Of a stretch of DNA of 64,000 bases, positions 44,401 to 54,500 are shown in pieces. Under the pieces are notes generated by a model. It was not told the DNA's origin. It saw only the letters and a program-made list of their open reading frames with translations, and made no database searches. The position numbers and the translations under genes were made by a program. The stretch comes from Nocardia sp. NBC_01730 (GTDB lineage: Bacteria; Actinomycetota; Actinomycetes; Mycobacteriales; Mycobacteriaceae): the NCBI RefSeq assembly GCF_035920445.1, contig NZ_CP109162.1:7626001-7690000 (forward strand), read 5' to 3'. Every line of letters begins with the position of its first letter. Position 1 is the first letter of the stretch.

Positions 44401-45351
44401 ATGGCACCGACACTGACGGACGACCTGGACGGGGTACTTCGATCGCTGCTTGCAGTGTATGGCGACGGACAGCCCGACGCCGGCCAGGCGGCGACGGCGT
44501 ACCAATCGATGGCTGCCGGCCTGCGCGCACACACGGGGGCGGTCGCGGCGCGGTATTCCGACGCGCAGGGAATGCAGCAGTCGGTGGCGGAATCGCACGC
44601 GGGCAAGGACAGCATTGTGCGCAAAGCCGTGGGCGAGTCGGGTGACGGAACGGTCAACGGCCGAGGCCGCCTGACCAATCAGATCGCGGACTTCCAATCG
44701 CGCCTGCAGGCGATCGCCTCGGTCGCCGACACGCGTTTCAGTGGTCCCGCTCTGCTCGCCGCAGCGCAGACCACCATCAGCAATGCCACCAAACAGGTCG
44801 ACGCCGACGTCGCCGCCGCGCGACAGCAGGCTGCGCAGATCATGCCACCCGCGGCACCGCAAACGCGGCAGGCCAGGCGTGGCACTCCGCCGCGCAGGCG
44901 ACGTACGCGGTCCAGGTCGCGGGGGACGGGATCCCGGCTGCGGCGTCGGAGCATGGTGCCCTCGGACGGGACCGCGGGGAGCAACGCGGTCCGCGCCGCC
45001 AGCGGCTGGCTCGGCACGCCGTACGTGTGGGGCGGCGGTGGCGCGGGCGGCCCCAGCGGCGGCGGATTCGACTGCTCGGGCTTGACCCAGTACGCCGTCG
45101 CCCAGGCCAGCAACGGTGAGGTGGTGTTGCCACGCACCACATATGAACAGATCTACAGCGGGGTCCGGGTGCACCCCGAGGACGTGCGTGCCGGCGACTT
45201 GGTGTTCCCCGCCGGGTCGTTCAGTGCCAGGGGGCCCGAGCATGTCCAGCTGGCCGCGGGCAACGGGATGGTCATCGAGGCGCCCTATACGGGTTCGACC
45301 GTCAAGTGGTCACGCATGCCCAGTGAAGCCGTCGTCGTGCGGGTGCTGTGA
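44401..45351 (+). CDS. NlpC/P60 endopeptidase with possible internal frameshift pair
   Basis: 316 residues as read. A helical N-terminal domain (about 1-150, DUF4226-like: LTNQIADFQSRLQAIASVADTRF) is followed by an Arg-rich stretch and an NlpC/P60 domain with Cys225 in FDCSGLTQYA, AGDLVFPAG and His281 in EHVQLAAGNG. The enzyme would cut peptidoglycan stems. Residues ~155-183 (QARRGTPPRRRRTRSR...) are unlike the rest; the -1 frame over 44859-44955 reads ANAAGQAWHSAAQATYAVQV with better codon usage, so two compensating frameshifts are likely. No good ribosome site is seen before ATG 44401. Confidence 0.82.
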   Translation: MAPTLTDDLDGVLRSLLAVYGDGQPDAGQAATAYQSMAAGLRAHTGAVAARYSDAQGMQQSVAESHAGKDSIVRKAVGESGDGTVNGRGRLTNQIADFQSRLQAIASVADTRFSGPALLAAAQTTISNATKQVDADVAAARQQAAQIMPPAAPQTRQARRGTPPRRRRTRSRSRGTGSRLRRRSMVPSDGTAGSNAVRAASGWLGTPYVWGGGGAGGPSGGGFDCSGLTQYAVAQASNGEVVLPRTTYEQIYSGVRVHPEDVRAGDLVFPAGSFSARGPEHVQLAAGNGMVIEAPYTGSTVKWSRMPSEAVVVRVL

Positions 45352-45378
45352 GTCGATCACCGGGGAGGAGATCATCGC

Positions 45379-47052
45379 GTGGCCATAGACCTACCCAGTG
45401 ACGTCGCGTTCTTCCTCAACATGTGCGGTATTCCGTACCCGGACATCAACGAGGACGACGTGCGCGCCCTCGCCCGTCACGTGCGCACCTTCGCCTCGCA
45501 GGTGCAGGACACCCACAGCTCGGCGACCGGCGTGATCGACGACATGGGCTCGGTCTACTCGGGATACTCCTACGAGCAGTTGGTCGCGTCCTGGGCGAGC
45601 ATGAGCTCGACGCACATGGTTCAGCTCGCCGACGCCTGCAAGATCGTGGAACAGGCGTTGTACGCGGCGGCCACGGTGATCACCGTCGTGAAGATCGCCG
45701 TGCTGGCCGAACTCGCAGCCCTCGCGGCGGCCTACATGTCGATGCTGGTGACACCGCCGCTGACTCCGTCCGCGCCCTTGGTGGCCGCCGCCGCGCGCCG
45801 ACTCTGCGACCAGATGCAGCAGTGCTTGATCGGCTACATCGTCGCCGAGGTGATCGGAAGGGCGATCGAACCGCTCGAGGACGCCATCGACGACATGATC
45901 AAGGGCATCGTCTACGACGCCACGCGCCACGCGCTCGGCGTCCCCGAGCCGTCGGGCAGTTCGTCCGCGGTGCCCTTGCGTATCGAGCCCGATGAGGTGC
46001 GGCGCTACGCCAAGGTGCTGGACGAGCATGCCGATGACATCATGCAGCATGCTGCGACGTTCGCGGAGAACGTGTCGACGCTCGACTTCACCACGGCGAC
46101 ACGGTTCGACGACACGGTGAATGTCGCGGTGCCGGATAGGTCGACGGCGCCGACCATATCTACCGGGACGCCGGAGGCAGATCCATCCTCCCGGTTGCGG
46201 GAACTATCCGACTCGACGCCGAGCGTCACGGCACCGACGTCTTCGGGCAGTCCGGTTCGGGCTGGAGCCGACAGTGCGCACTCGCCGGTCGCTGCCGGGG
46301 TCGGTGATCGGCCAAGAAGCGGAGCCGGATCCGCAGGAGGGCGGAGCGAATCCGCCGATAATCGGGCTACCACCCCTGCCGGGGAAGGGCGCAGTGCTCC
46401 CGCGAGGATGCCGTCCGTAACCGGCCCGGCGTCAACCCTTCCGGACTCGGGGCGGCCCGGAGAAGTTCCGGCCGCGGTGAGTCAGGAGTCCGCGGGCGAG
46501 CGGAGCGCACCGCGTGTCGGCTTGGTCGCTTCCCACGACGCAATGCCCGGAGAACCGGCGCATCCGGCCGCCGACTCCGAGGGCCGCCGACCGAGCTGGG
46601 TGTCCGGTGTGAGCGTGGCAACCGCCACTCCGGCCGCGGCAGACGGCACGGCCGCGGGGCACCCGGTGGGCGGTTCGCCACCTCCACAGCCCGGTGGCGC
46701 CGAGGCGAAAGCGGCAACGCCATGGGGACGTGGCGGGGATCGGGCGCCGACTCCGAAAGCGTTGCCGCCCAAGGCTGTACGCCCCGTACGTACCCGCCCG
46801 TCCGTCGGAAGTGCACCGGCGGTCACGCCGTGGACCATACCCCGCCGCACCCGTGACGTTCCCGCGGCAGTCCACGCTCCGTCCACCGCCGGGCCGCCGG
46901 TGCGCTCACTCCGGGAGAAAGGAACCGAGCCCGGTCGGGACGACAAGGTCGAATCGGCAGGTTCATCGGATCGCGCGGTCGCACCGGCGCGCGTGACGGC
47001 ACCGACCAGCACAGCATCCGAACCCGTCGACCCACCGGGCACACGCGCCTGA
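45379..47052 (+). CDS. WXG100-like long protein (CpnT N-terminal-type domain)
   Basis: 557 residues. The N-terminal ~195 residues match the WXG100-like domain of CpnT-type proteins: LPSDVAFFLNMCGIPYPDINEDDVRALARHVRTFA, a central SYEQLVASWASM, and a hydrophobic hairpin (AAATVITVVKIAVLAELAALAAAYMSML). A second helical pair follows (about 205-235, PDEVRRYAKVLDEHADDIMQHA), then a ~300-residue Ser/Pro/Ala-rich tail without a toxin domain. It is probably an ESX-exported or membrane-associated protein. The GTG start follows GGGGAGGAG. It lies 27 bp after the NlpC/P60 gene, in the same operon. Confidence 0.75.
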   Translation: MAIDLPSDVAFFLNMCGIPYPDINEDDVRALARHVRTFASQVQDTHSSATGVIDDMGSVYSGYSYEQLVASWASMSSTHMVQLADACKIVEQALYAAATVITVVKIAVLAELAALAAAYMSMLVTPPLTPSAPLVAAAARRLCDQMQQCLIGYIVAEVIGRAIEPLEDAIDDMIKGIVYDATRHALGVPEPSGSSSAVPLRIEPDEVRRYAKVLDEHADDIMQHAATFAENVSTLDFTTATRFDDTVNVAVPDRSTAPTISTGTPEADPSSRLRELSDSTPSVTAPTSSGSPVRAGADSAHSPVAAGVGDRPRSGAGSAGGRSESADNRATTPAGEGRSAPARMPSVTGPASTLPDSGRPGEVPAAVSQESAGERSAPRVGLVASHDAMPGEPAHPAADSEGRRPSWVSGVSVATATPAAADGTAAGHPVGGSPPPQPGGAEAKAATPWGRGGDRAPTPKALPPKAVRPVRTRPSVGSAPAVTPWTIPRRTRDVPAAVHAPSTAGPPVRSLREKGTEPGRDDKVESAGSSDRAVAPARVTAPTSTASEPVDPPGTRA

Positions 47053-47353
47053 TCGCGCTGCCTGTCGGTCGCAGCGGGCTGATCGCAGCTGTGGTTCAGT
47101 CGGAACTTGCTTGTGGAGTCGCGGCTTTGCCGATGCGGCGGTGATGGCTCGATCCGGGACGGTGACAGCAGGCACGTACGAAACCGGGTCCGTCGCCCGG
47201 TTCGAGCCCGACGAGGCTCATCCAGCGGATTGATGCCGTCCGGATACCACTGCTGTGCCGGACGGCAGCTTTCGGGAGCGATGAGAGTGAGCAGGGCGCG
47301 GCCGCCCTGCCATATGTGGCCTGCAGCTTTCCGATGCGGAAGCGGCGCAACCC

Positions 47354-47369
47354 TTCCTGGCAATGGGAA
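47354..47369. promoter_or_regulatory. Palindromic site TTCCTG-GCAA-TGGGAA
   Basis: The right arm is perfect and the left arm has two mismatches. It is 91 bp before the hairpin at 47460 and not directly upstream of a known gene, so it may drive a short transcript. Confidence 0.55.
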
Positions 47370-47459
47370 GGTAGGAGATGGGGGAAGTAGCGACAGTGGT
47401 AGACGTAGACACACTGCCGTCGGTGCGAGTCCAGCTCGCTTCTGTGGTTGTACCTCGCA

Positions 47460-47493
47460 ACGGCCGGTGGCCTGCCGGTGCCACCGGCCGTTG
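47460..47493 (+). terminator. Strong hairpin, terminator-like
   Basis: A perfect 13-bp stem (AACGGCCGGTGGC / GCCACCGGCCGTT) with an 8-nt loop, followed by GCTTTGGTTC. It may end transcription from 44.4-47.1 kb or from the nearby palindromic site. Confidence 0.65.
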
Positions 47494-47826
47494 CTTTGGT
47501 TCAGATCGTCAGGATGAGGGACCGACGATCTGTGTTCAGACAGTACCCTCTTCTGTCGGAACGTTCAATAGTGTGCACCTAATTAGCGGCAAGAAATTTT
47601 GGAAAGCTATATGACCTGCTGCGCGGCGGCTGTAGGCCGGATCGCGGCTTGTCAGCCGCCGCCGGGGGTCGTCAGCAGGCGGATGTTTGCCGACCCCGGA
47701 GGGACCATACCGTTATTTGACGGCACGTTCAAAATTGGCATATGAATGCTTCGGATGTGGACCGAACCGGGTTCTCTGGCTCGGTGCTATGGCGCCCGGT
47801 GTGACGCGAAGTTCGCTTCGCATTTC

Positions 47827-47842
47827 TTCCCAATTATGGGAA
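47827..47842. promoter_or_regulatory. Palindromic site TTCCCA-ATTA-TGGGAA
   Basis: Perfect 6-bp arms, 72 bp upstream of the eccA GTG. It is the only member of the set directly before eccA. Confidence 0.78.
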
Positions 47843-47914
47843 GTGGTCGAGTCTGGAGTGTGACCGGGGGAATCTATGGTTTGAGCAGGCAAGTTCGGCG
47901 GAAGGGAAGTCCGA

Positions 47915-49675
47915 GTGTCAGCGGCCGAGGACGCGTTCTACACGGGTGTTCAGAATCTTGGGTTGGTCGCGGGCGGTGTCCGCAACGAACAGCACGCGGC
48001 TGCGGCCTTCCGGGCCGCCACCGATCTCGATCCGGACATGTGCGATGCCTGGTTGGGGCGCGCTATGGCGGGGGAGGTCAACTCGGAGGTGATCTACGGC
48101 GCCTATCGATCGGTGCACAACCTCTATCGCGATCAGCAGCGTGCAGGCTTGGTCGACCGGGCGCTGTGGTGTCAGGTCGAGATCGGGATGTACGGGCTGC
48201 GCGTCGCGATGGCCGATCGCGACCAGATCGCGATCGCGCAGGCCTGCGCGTACGCCGACGGCGGTGAATGGCAGGAAGCCGCGGCCATTCTCGATGAGGT
48301 CCCGAGCGACGACGTCGCCGATTTCGTCCGCATGTCGCTGTACTTCCGGACGAGGCGGTGGCCGGATGTGATCGCCGCCCGCGCCGCGCGGCCGGTACTC
48401 GAAGACGGCCTGCTGGACATCGCGGCCGAGTTGATGGCCGCCCAGTCGCTGGCCCACCTCGGCCGATTCGGCGAGGCAACGCCGCGCGCCCAGCGGATTG
48501 TCGAGGACAGCTCCTCGGGGAACCTGTCCTACATTTGGGCCGACGCGCACTTCCTGCTCGGCATGCTGTTGCGGCACGGCGGAGATTACGACGCCGCCGA
48601 CAAGATCCTGAAGGGCTTGCAAGGTTCCGGGTTGTGGCCCGAACGCGAGGAATGGCAGCTCGCGGTGCGTGACAAGTCGTACAAATTCGAGGTCACCACC
48701 GCCGCGCTCATCGCGTCCAGGACGGACAAGTGGGACCCGAAAACCGGTGACGACCCGGCCGAGGCGGCTGCCAGCGCGGCGCGGGAGGAACGGGAGTCCC
48801 TGCTCGCGGAGGCCTCGGAACTGCTGCAGGCGCAGATCGGCATGGACTCGGTCAAGGAGCAGGTCGACCGGCTCAAATCTGGTGTCCTGATGGACCAGGT
48901 GCGCGCCAAGCGCGGGCTGGCCGTTGACTCGCGGTCGCAGCACCTGATCTTCTCCGGCCCGCCTGGCACCGGTAAGACGACCATCGCACGCGTTATCGCC
49001 AAGATCTTCGCCGGTCTGGGGGTTGTCGAGAACGCCGACGTGGTCGAGGTGTCGCGCAACGATATGGTCGGTACCCATCTCGGCCACACCGCGCCGAAGA
49101 CTAATGCGCTGATCGACTCCGCGCTGGGCGGTGTGCTGTTCATCGACGAGGCGTACACCCTGATCCAGGAAGGTCTTTCCGGCGGTGACGCTTTCGGTAA
49201 GGAAGCGGTGGACACCCTGCTGGCCAGGATGGAGAACGACCGGGACAAGCTGGTCGTGATCATCGCCGGGTACGAGGACCAGATCGACCGGTTCCTCCAG
49301 TCCAACGACGGTCTCAACTCGCGATTCACCAAGCGGATCCGGTTCGCCAGCTACGACGCGGACGAATTGGTGCAGATCGCCGATCACATTGCGGGCAAGA
49401 AGGATTCGATCCTGTCCGAACAGGCGCGCGAGGTACTGCGCATCCGCTGCGATGAGCTGGCGGCGCAAAGCAAGAACGGTCGGCGGTTGATCGACCTCGC
49501 GGGCAACGGCCGCTTCGTGCGCAACGTGGTCGAGGCCGCCGAAGCCGAGCGTGACTACCGCTTCACCAAGGATAACGCCGACATCGCCGCGATGACCGAC
49601 GAGGAACTGATGACGATCGACGCCTTCGACGTCTCGGCGGCGCTGGAGGGTCTTGCGCCCAAGGCGCGAGCGTGA
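47915..49675 (+). CDS. eccA: ESX AAA+ ATPase EccA
   Basis: Cytosolic CbbX-type AAA+ ATPase of type VII secretion, 586 residues. The N-terminal ~280 residues form the TPR-like domain (AAAFRAATDLDPDMCDAWLGRAMAGE...). The AAA+ module has Walker A GPPGTGKTT near residue 348, Walker B LFIDEAYTL near 408 and an arginine-containing sensor region. EccA is thought to separate substrates from EspG chaperones. The GTG at 47915 follows GGAAGGGAAG. Length fits the ESX-1 family (573 residues in M. tuberculosis). It stands alone between palindromic sites at 47827 and 49865, rather than overlapping eccB. Confidence 0.95.
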   Translation: MSAAEDAFYTGVQNLGLVAGGVRNEQHAAAAFRAATDLDPDMCDAWLGRAMAGEVNSEVIYGAYRSVHNLYRDQQRAGLVDRALWCQVEIGMYGLRVAMADRDQIAIAQACAYADGGEWQEAAAILDEVPSDDVADFVRMSLYFRTRRWPDVIAARAARPVLEDGLLDIAAELMAAQSLAHLGRFGEATPRAQRIVEDSSSGNLSYIWADAHFLLGMLLRHGGDYDAADKILKGLQGSGLWPEREEWQLAVRDKSYKFEVTTAALIASRTDKWDPKTGDDPAEAAASAAREERESLLAEASELLQAQIGMDSVKEQVDRLKSGVLMDQVRAKRGLAVDSRSQHLIFSGPPGTGKTTIARVIAKIFAGLGVVENADVVEVSRNDMVGTHLGHTAPKTNALIDSALGGVLFIDEAYTLIQEGLSGGDAFGKEAVDTLLARMENDRDKLVVIIAGYEDQIDRFLQSNDGLNSRFTKRIRFASYDADELVQIADHIAGKKDSILSEQAREVLRIRCDELAAQSKNGRRLIDLAGNGRFVRNVVEAAEAERDYRFTKDNADIAAMTDEELMTIDAFDVSAALEGLAPKARA

Positions 49676-49864
49676 CGCGTCCGACGGACCGATTCAGCTG
49701 TGCCGCGCGCCGTGCTTTGACCAGTGGCGGATCTCGCCCTGGCCAGATATCGCCGATGACGACGTCACCATCAGGTCTGGTGCGGTGGTTGTCCCAGTGG
49801 CGATCGCTGTTGGCCATGACGTAGTAGGGCTCAGGTTCGGCCGTCCGACACCGCCAGTTGGAAC

Positions 49865-49880
49865 TTCCCAGGATTGGGAA
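49865..49880. promoter_or_regulatory. Palindromic site TTCCCA-GGAT-TGGGAA
   Basis: Perfect 6-bp arms, 61 bp upstream of the eccB ATG, so eccB-eccC probably have their own promoter apart from eccA. Confidence 0.78.
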
Positions 49881-49941
49881 GTATTTCCGTATTCGCGTCC
49901 TGACCGGTGGATATGGTGTGACGACAGGTCGGCGGAAGGAA

Positions 49942-51504
49942 ATGAAACCGGTGGCGCGCTTCCGGGTCGTGACCAAACACCAGATATCTGGTTGGCGCTT
50001 TCTGCTGCGTCGGATCGAACACGCGCTGGTCCGCCGGGATGCCTCGATGATCGACGATCCGCAGCGCGGCCGGTCCACAGCACTGTCCATCGGTATCGCT
50101 GTCGCCTGTGTGATCATCGCCGGCGCGGCGGTGCTGGCGTTCTTCAAACCTGCCAAGAAGGTGGGGGATTCGAACATCGTGGCGGAGAAAGACACCGGTG
50201 CGCTGTTCGTGCGTCTCAACAATCGGCTGTACCCGGCGCTGAATCTGACCTCGGCGCGCCTCATCGTCGGTTCCGCGGATAATCCGGTGCAAGTCTCGCG
50301 GGACGAGCTGTCGAAATATCCGCGTGGGCCGTGGGTCGGCATTCCCGGTGCGCCGGGCAGCATCGTCGACAGCAGTGCGAAGGACTCTTCGTGGACGGTG
50401 TGCGACACCGCGAAGATCGGCGCGGCCGCGCCGGTGAACCCGGCGACCGGATTGCCGACGATCAGTCGTTCCGCCGTGCGCACCACCGCGATCGGCGGCC
50501 CCCTCACTGTCGATGGAGACGCCATTCGCCAATTGGCCGACGGTGAGGCGCGATTGCTGCGCGACGACGCTACGACGTGGTTGGTCTATGCCGACAGCGA
50601 GAAAGGCGTCGTTCGTGCCGGGATCGACCTGTCGAACACCGCGGTCGCGTTGGCATTGGGCATAGATTCCACCGCTCCGGTAACCGCCGCCTCCAAAGGT
50701 CTGGTCAACGCGATTCCGGAGGTGCCGCCACTGCGGGTGCCTGATGTTCCCGGATCCGGGAACGTGATCACCCTGAACTCTGGGTTCACCACACCGATCG
50801 GGTCGGTGCTCACCGTGTCCGCCCCGGACCAGGGGGCTGCGTATTACCTCGTCTCGGAGACCGGGGTCGTCCGGGTCAGCCCGGTGCTGGCGGCGATGAT
50901 CCGCAACGCCGACGCACGTGGTGCGGTATCCACCCGAGCTGTCGGCCCGAATGTGATCGCGTCCAATCTGCGGCCGGGCTCGTGGCCGGGTACGGCGACC
51001 TATCCGACCCGGCCCGTCCGGATCGTCGATCCCGAACGGTACGGAGTGACCTGCTACAACTGGTCGCGCGGCGGAAACGACCCGAACGCCGCGACCGAGC
51101 TCCTGGTCGGCAGGCAGTTGCCGCTGACGCAGGAGGAGCAGGGACTTGCCGTAGACCTGGTGACCGCGTCCTCGTCGCGCGGCACCACAGCCGACGCGGC
51201 ATTCATGCCGAGGGACACCGGACGTTTCGTACAGGTGACCGGCACCGAACCGGGATCGCCGCTGCGGGAATCGCTGTACTGGGTCTCCGACAGCGGCGTG
51301 CGCTACGGCATTGCCGTCGGCGAGAACCACGGCGCCAACGACCCGACGCTGACCTCACTGGCGCTGCGGACCCCGGCGCCGGCGCCGTGGAACATCATCT
51401 CGCTGTTCGCGGTCGGCCCCGTACTGTCCCAGAAGGATGCCCGCCTGCAGCACGACGGCATCCCGACCAACAAGACCGTCGCCGTATTGGGCGGTGGGTC
51501 ATGA
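49942..51504 (+). CDS. eccB: ESX membrane component EccB
   Basis: 520 residues. The EccB hallmark N-terminus (RFRVVTKHQISGWRFLLRRIEHALVRRD) is followed by one transmembrane segment (about 46-68, STALSIGIAVACVIIAGAAVLAFF) and a large periplasmic domain of repeated modules with paired cysteines (TVCD near 153 and VTCYNW near 370). EccB forms part of the hexameric inner-membrane pore with EccC, EccD and EccE. I chose the ATG at 49942, 4 nt after GGAAGGA; the frame extends to 49858 through the palindrome, which argues against that start. It overlaps eccC by ATGA. Confidence 0.95.
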   Translation: MKPVARFRVVTKHQISGWRFLLRRIEHALVRRDASMIDDPQRGRSTALSIGIAVACVIIAGAAVLAFFKPAKKVGDSNIVAEKDTGALFVRLNNRLYPALNLTSARLIVGSADNPVQVSRDELSKYPRGPWVGIPGAPGSIVDSSAKDSSWTVCDTAKIGAAAPVNPATGLPTISRSAVRTTAIGGPLTVDGDAIRQLADGEARLLRDDATTWLVYADSEKGVVRAGIDLSNTAVALALGIDSTAPVTAASKGLVNAIPEVPPLRVPDVPGSGNVITLNSGFTTPIGSVLTVSAPDQGAAYYLVSETGVVRVSPVLAAMIRNADARGAVSTRAVGPNVIASNLRPGSWPGTATYPTRPVRIVDPERYGVTCYNWSRGGNDPNAATELLVGRQLPLTQEEQGLAVDLVTASSSRGTTADAAFMPRDTGRFVQVTGTEPGSPLRESLYWVSDSGVRYGIAVGENHGANDPTLTSLALRTPAPAPWNIISLFAVGPVLSQKDARLQHDGIPTNKTVAVLGGGS

Positions 51505-54500
51505 CAACTACCCGCCGATTCGTGCGGCCCGCTCGGACGGTGCGCGGCCCCAAAGCCCCTGCCGTGACAGAACTACGATTGCAGCCGCCAACCGAGCTGC
51601 CCAAGCCGGTCCCGCCGTCGCGGTTGCGGATGATCATGCCCGTGGTCATGGTGGCGGCCATGGCCGGGATGATGGTCATGATGTTCCGCGGCGGCGGTGC
51701 CATGTCGCCGATGATGATGATGTTCCCGATCATGATGCTCGTGTCGATGGGCGGCATGATGGGCGGCGCGATCGGTGGCAACAGCGGCGGAGCGGCGGGC
51801 CTCAACGAAGAGCGCAAAGACTACCTGCGCAGCATCACGGACAATCGCAAGACGGTGCACGGGGCGGAAGCGGAACTGTACACCTTCCTGCGCTACACGC
51901 ATCCTGGCCCCGACGAGATCGCTCGGCTGATCGGCGGCAAGCGGATGTGGGAGGTGCAGGTCGCCAGTCCGCAGTTCCTGCGCGTGCGGGTCGGCCGTGG
52001 GCGCATCGCCAACCAGGTGCGCGTGATCGTGCCGGAGGCCGCACCGACCTCCGATCTCGATCCGGTCGGCGTCGTCGAGCTGACGCGGTTCGCGAAGGCC
52101 TACTCCACGGTGGGCGGCATGCCCGTCGCGATCAATCTGCTGTCGGCGCCGCAGGTCGGCATCGACGGCGACGCGCAACTGGTATCCGGGCTGATCCGCG
52201 CGATGATCGCCGAGATCGCGGTGCTGCACGGGCCGGACCAGGTGGCGGTCGCCGCGGTACTGTCGAACCCGGATGCTCCGGAATGGTCCTGGCTGAAATG
52301 GCTGCCGCATACTCAGCATCCGAACGAGACCGACGCGATCGGATCGAGCCGGATGGTCTACCGCACGGTCGCCGAGTTGCGGACGAAAGTGCTCGCCGGG
52401 CTCAATCGCGGGCCGTTCTCCGCCAATTCGCAGCCCACGTTGGATCGCACACACTATCTGCTGATCGTCGACGTGGGGGGGCCGGCGAGTGACCGCGATA
52501 TCTCCGGCATCGACGGCTGCACCTGGCTGCGACTCGGTGCCACGGAGCAGAATTTGCCGCGGGCGCTGCGGTTCACCGTGACCGAGGATCGGTCGCTGAA
52601 CGAGGTGAGCACGCGCGGGCTGCGCCGGGTCGGCGTCGTCGACACGCTCTCGGTCTCCGCGATGACGGCGATGGCGCGGAACCTCTCGCCCTACCGGCTG
52701 TCCACGGTGGTGGAGGCGGTGGCCGCCGAGCAGGCCAGTGGGGGCACCTCATGGGAGGAGATGGTCGACGTCGCCGACCCCGGCGCCATCCGCATCGAGC
52801 AGGCCTGGATCCCGCGCCGCGACGAGGACCGGGCACGGTTGAACATTCCCTTCGCCCACGATCCGGCCGGCGGCGTCGTCTACCTCGATATCAAGGAATC
52901 GGCCGAAGAGGGTATGGGCCCGCACGGCATGTGCATCGGTGCCACCGGATCGGGCAAGTCGGAGTTCCTGCGGACCCTGGTGCTTTCCGCGGTCGCGACG
53001 CATTCGCCCGACACGCTGAATCTGCTGCTCGTCGACTTCAAGGGTGGTGCCACGTTCCTCGGTTTCGACCGGCTGTCCCACGTGACGGCCGTCGTGACGA
53101 ACATGGAGGAAGAGGCCGATCTGGTTACCCGTATGGAAGACGTGATCAACGGCGAAATGGCGCGGCGGCAGCGGATTCTGCGCGACGCGGGCAACTTCGC
53201 CAGCGTCGCCGACTACGAGCGGGCCAGGGAACAGGGGGCGAACCTGCGACCGTTGCCCACCCTGCTGATCATTCTCGACGAGTTCGCCGAACTGCTCGAG
53301 CAATACCCGAACTTCTCGAAACTGTTCGTAGCCATCGGCCGACTCGGCCGATCATTGCGGATCCACCTGTTGCTGGCGTCGCAGAAGGTGCCTGCCAACC
53401 GGATGGGCGAGCTGGAAGCGCACCTGTCATATCGAATCGCGTTGCGCACCAACCAGACCAGCGACTCGCGCGATGCGATCGGCACCGCTGACGCCTACCA
53501 CCTGCCGAAGAAACCGGGTGCGGGTTACCTGCGGGTCGGCTCGGGCGACCTGCAGCGGTTCCAGGCCGCCTACGTGGGTGAACGGTATACGCCGCCCGCG
53601 CAGGTGTCGGCGGCCTCTGCGCAACGCGCGCGGCGGCCTGGTGGCGGGTACCGGCCGCCACAGCGGTTCACCACGGGCAATATCGTCGACACACGGCCTG
53701 TGGTGGTCGAGCCGGTGACGGTCGAAGACACGCACGAGACGGTCGACGGAGAGTCGATCACGGTAATGGAATCGGTGTTGCAGCAGCTAGCCCGTCATGG
53801 CCAGCCGGCTCATCGTATGTGGCTGCCTCCCTTGACCACTCCTCCTACACTCGACCGGATGGTTCCCGCGGTGCCGCAGGGGGCATTGCAGATGCCGTTG
53901 GCGCTGGTCGACAAGCCCCGTCAGCAGCGCCAGGACGTATGGTCTGTCGATATGTCCGGCGCCGGCGGGCACATGGCCATCGTCGGCGGTACGCAGTCCG
54001 GCAAATCGACCGCGCTGCAAACTCTCATACTGTCCGCGGCGATGACCCACACCCCCGAACAGGTCCAGTTCTACTGCCTGGACTTCTCCGGCGGAGGGTT
54101 GTCGGCGTTGGCGAACCTGCCGCACGTGGGATCGGTCGCCGCGGCCCGCGACGGCGACCGTATTCGGCGCACCATCGCATTGATCACGAACTTGCTCGAG
54201 AGCCGCCAGTCGATGTTCACCGAATTCGGTATCGACACCACTCGGAAGTTTCGCACTCTGCGCAACACGGGCCAGGCGCCATGGCTGGACCGTGATCCCT
54301 ATGGCGATGTCTTCCTGGTCATCGATGGCTGGGATATCGGTTTCGGCACGAATGGTCCGTATTACGACGAGTACACCCCGGTGATGGAATCGATCGCCCT
54401 CCAAGGGCTGAACTACGGCATCCACTTGGTGCTCACCAGTTCACGTTGGATCGCGATCCGGCCCGCGATCAAGGACCTTGTGCAAACCCGCGTCGAGATG

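Larger units (their letters stand above)
47053..47914. other. Intergenic region with two palindromic sites and a hairpin
   Basis: 862 bp between the WXG100-like gene and eccA. It contains palindromic sites at 47354 and 47827 and a strong hairpin at 47460-47493. A frame at 47378-47614 (78 codons, MGEVATVVDVDTLPSV...) has GGTAGGAG before its ATG, but the hairpin lies inside it, so it is either a leader peptide or non-coding. Confidence 0.5.

Noticed and set aside
49858..49941. Longer eccB start
   Set aside because: Would place the palindromic site inside the coding region; ATG 49942 gives the conserved EccB N-terminus.
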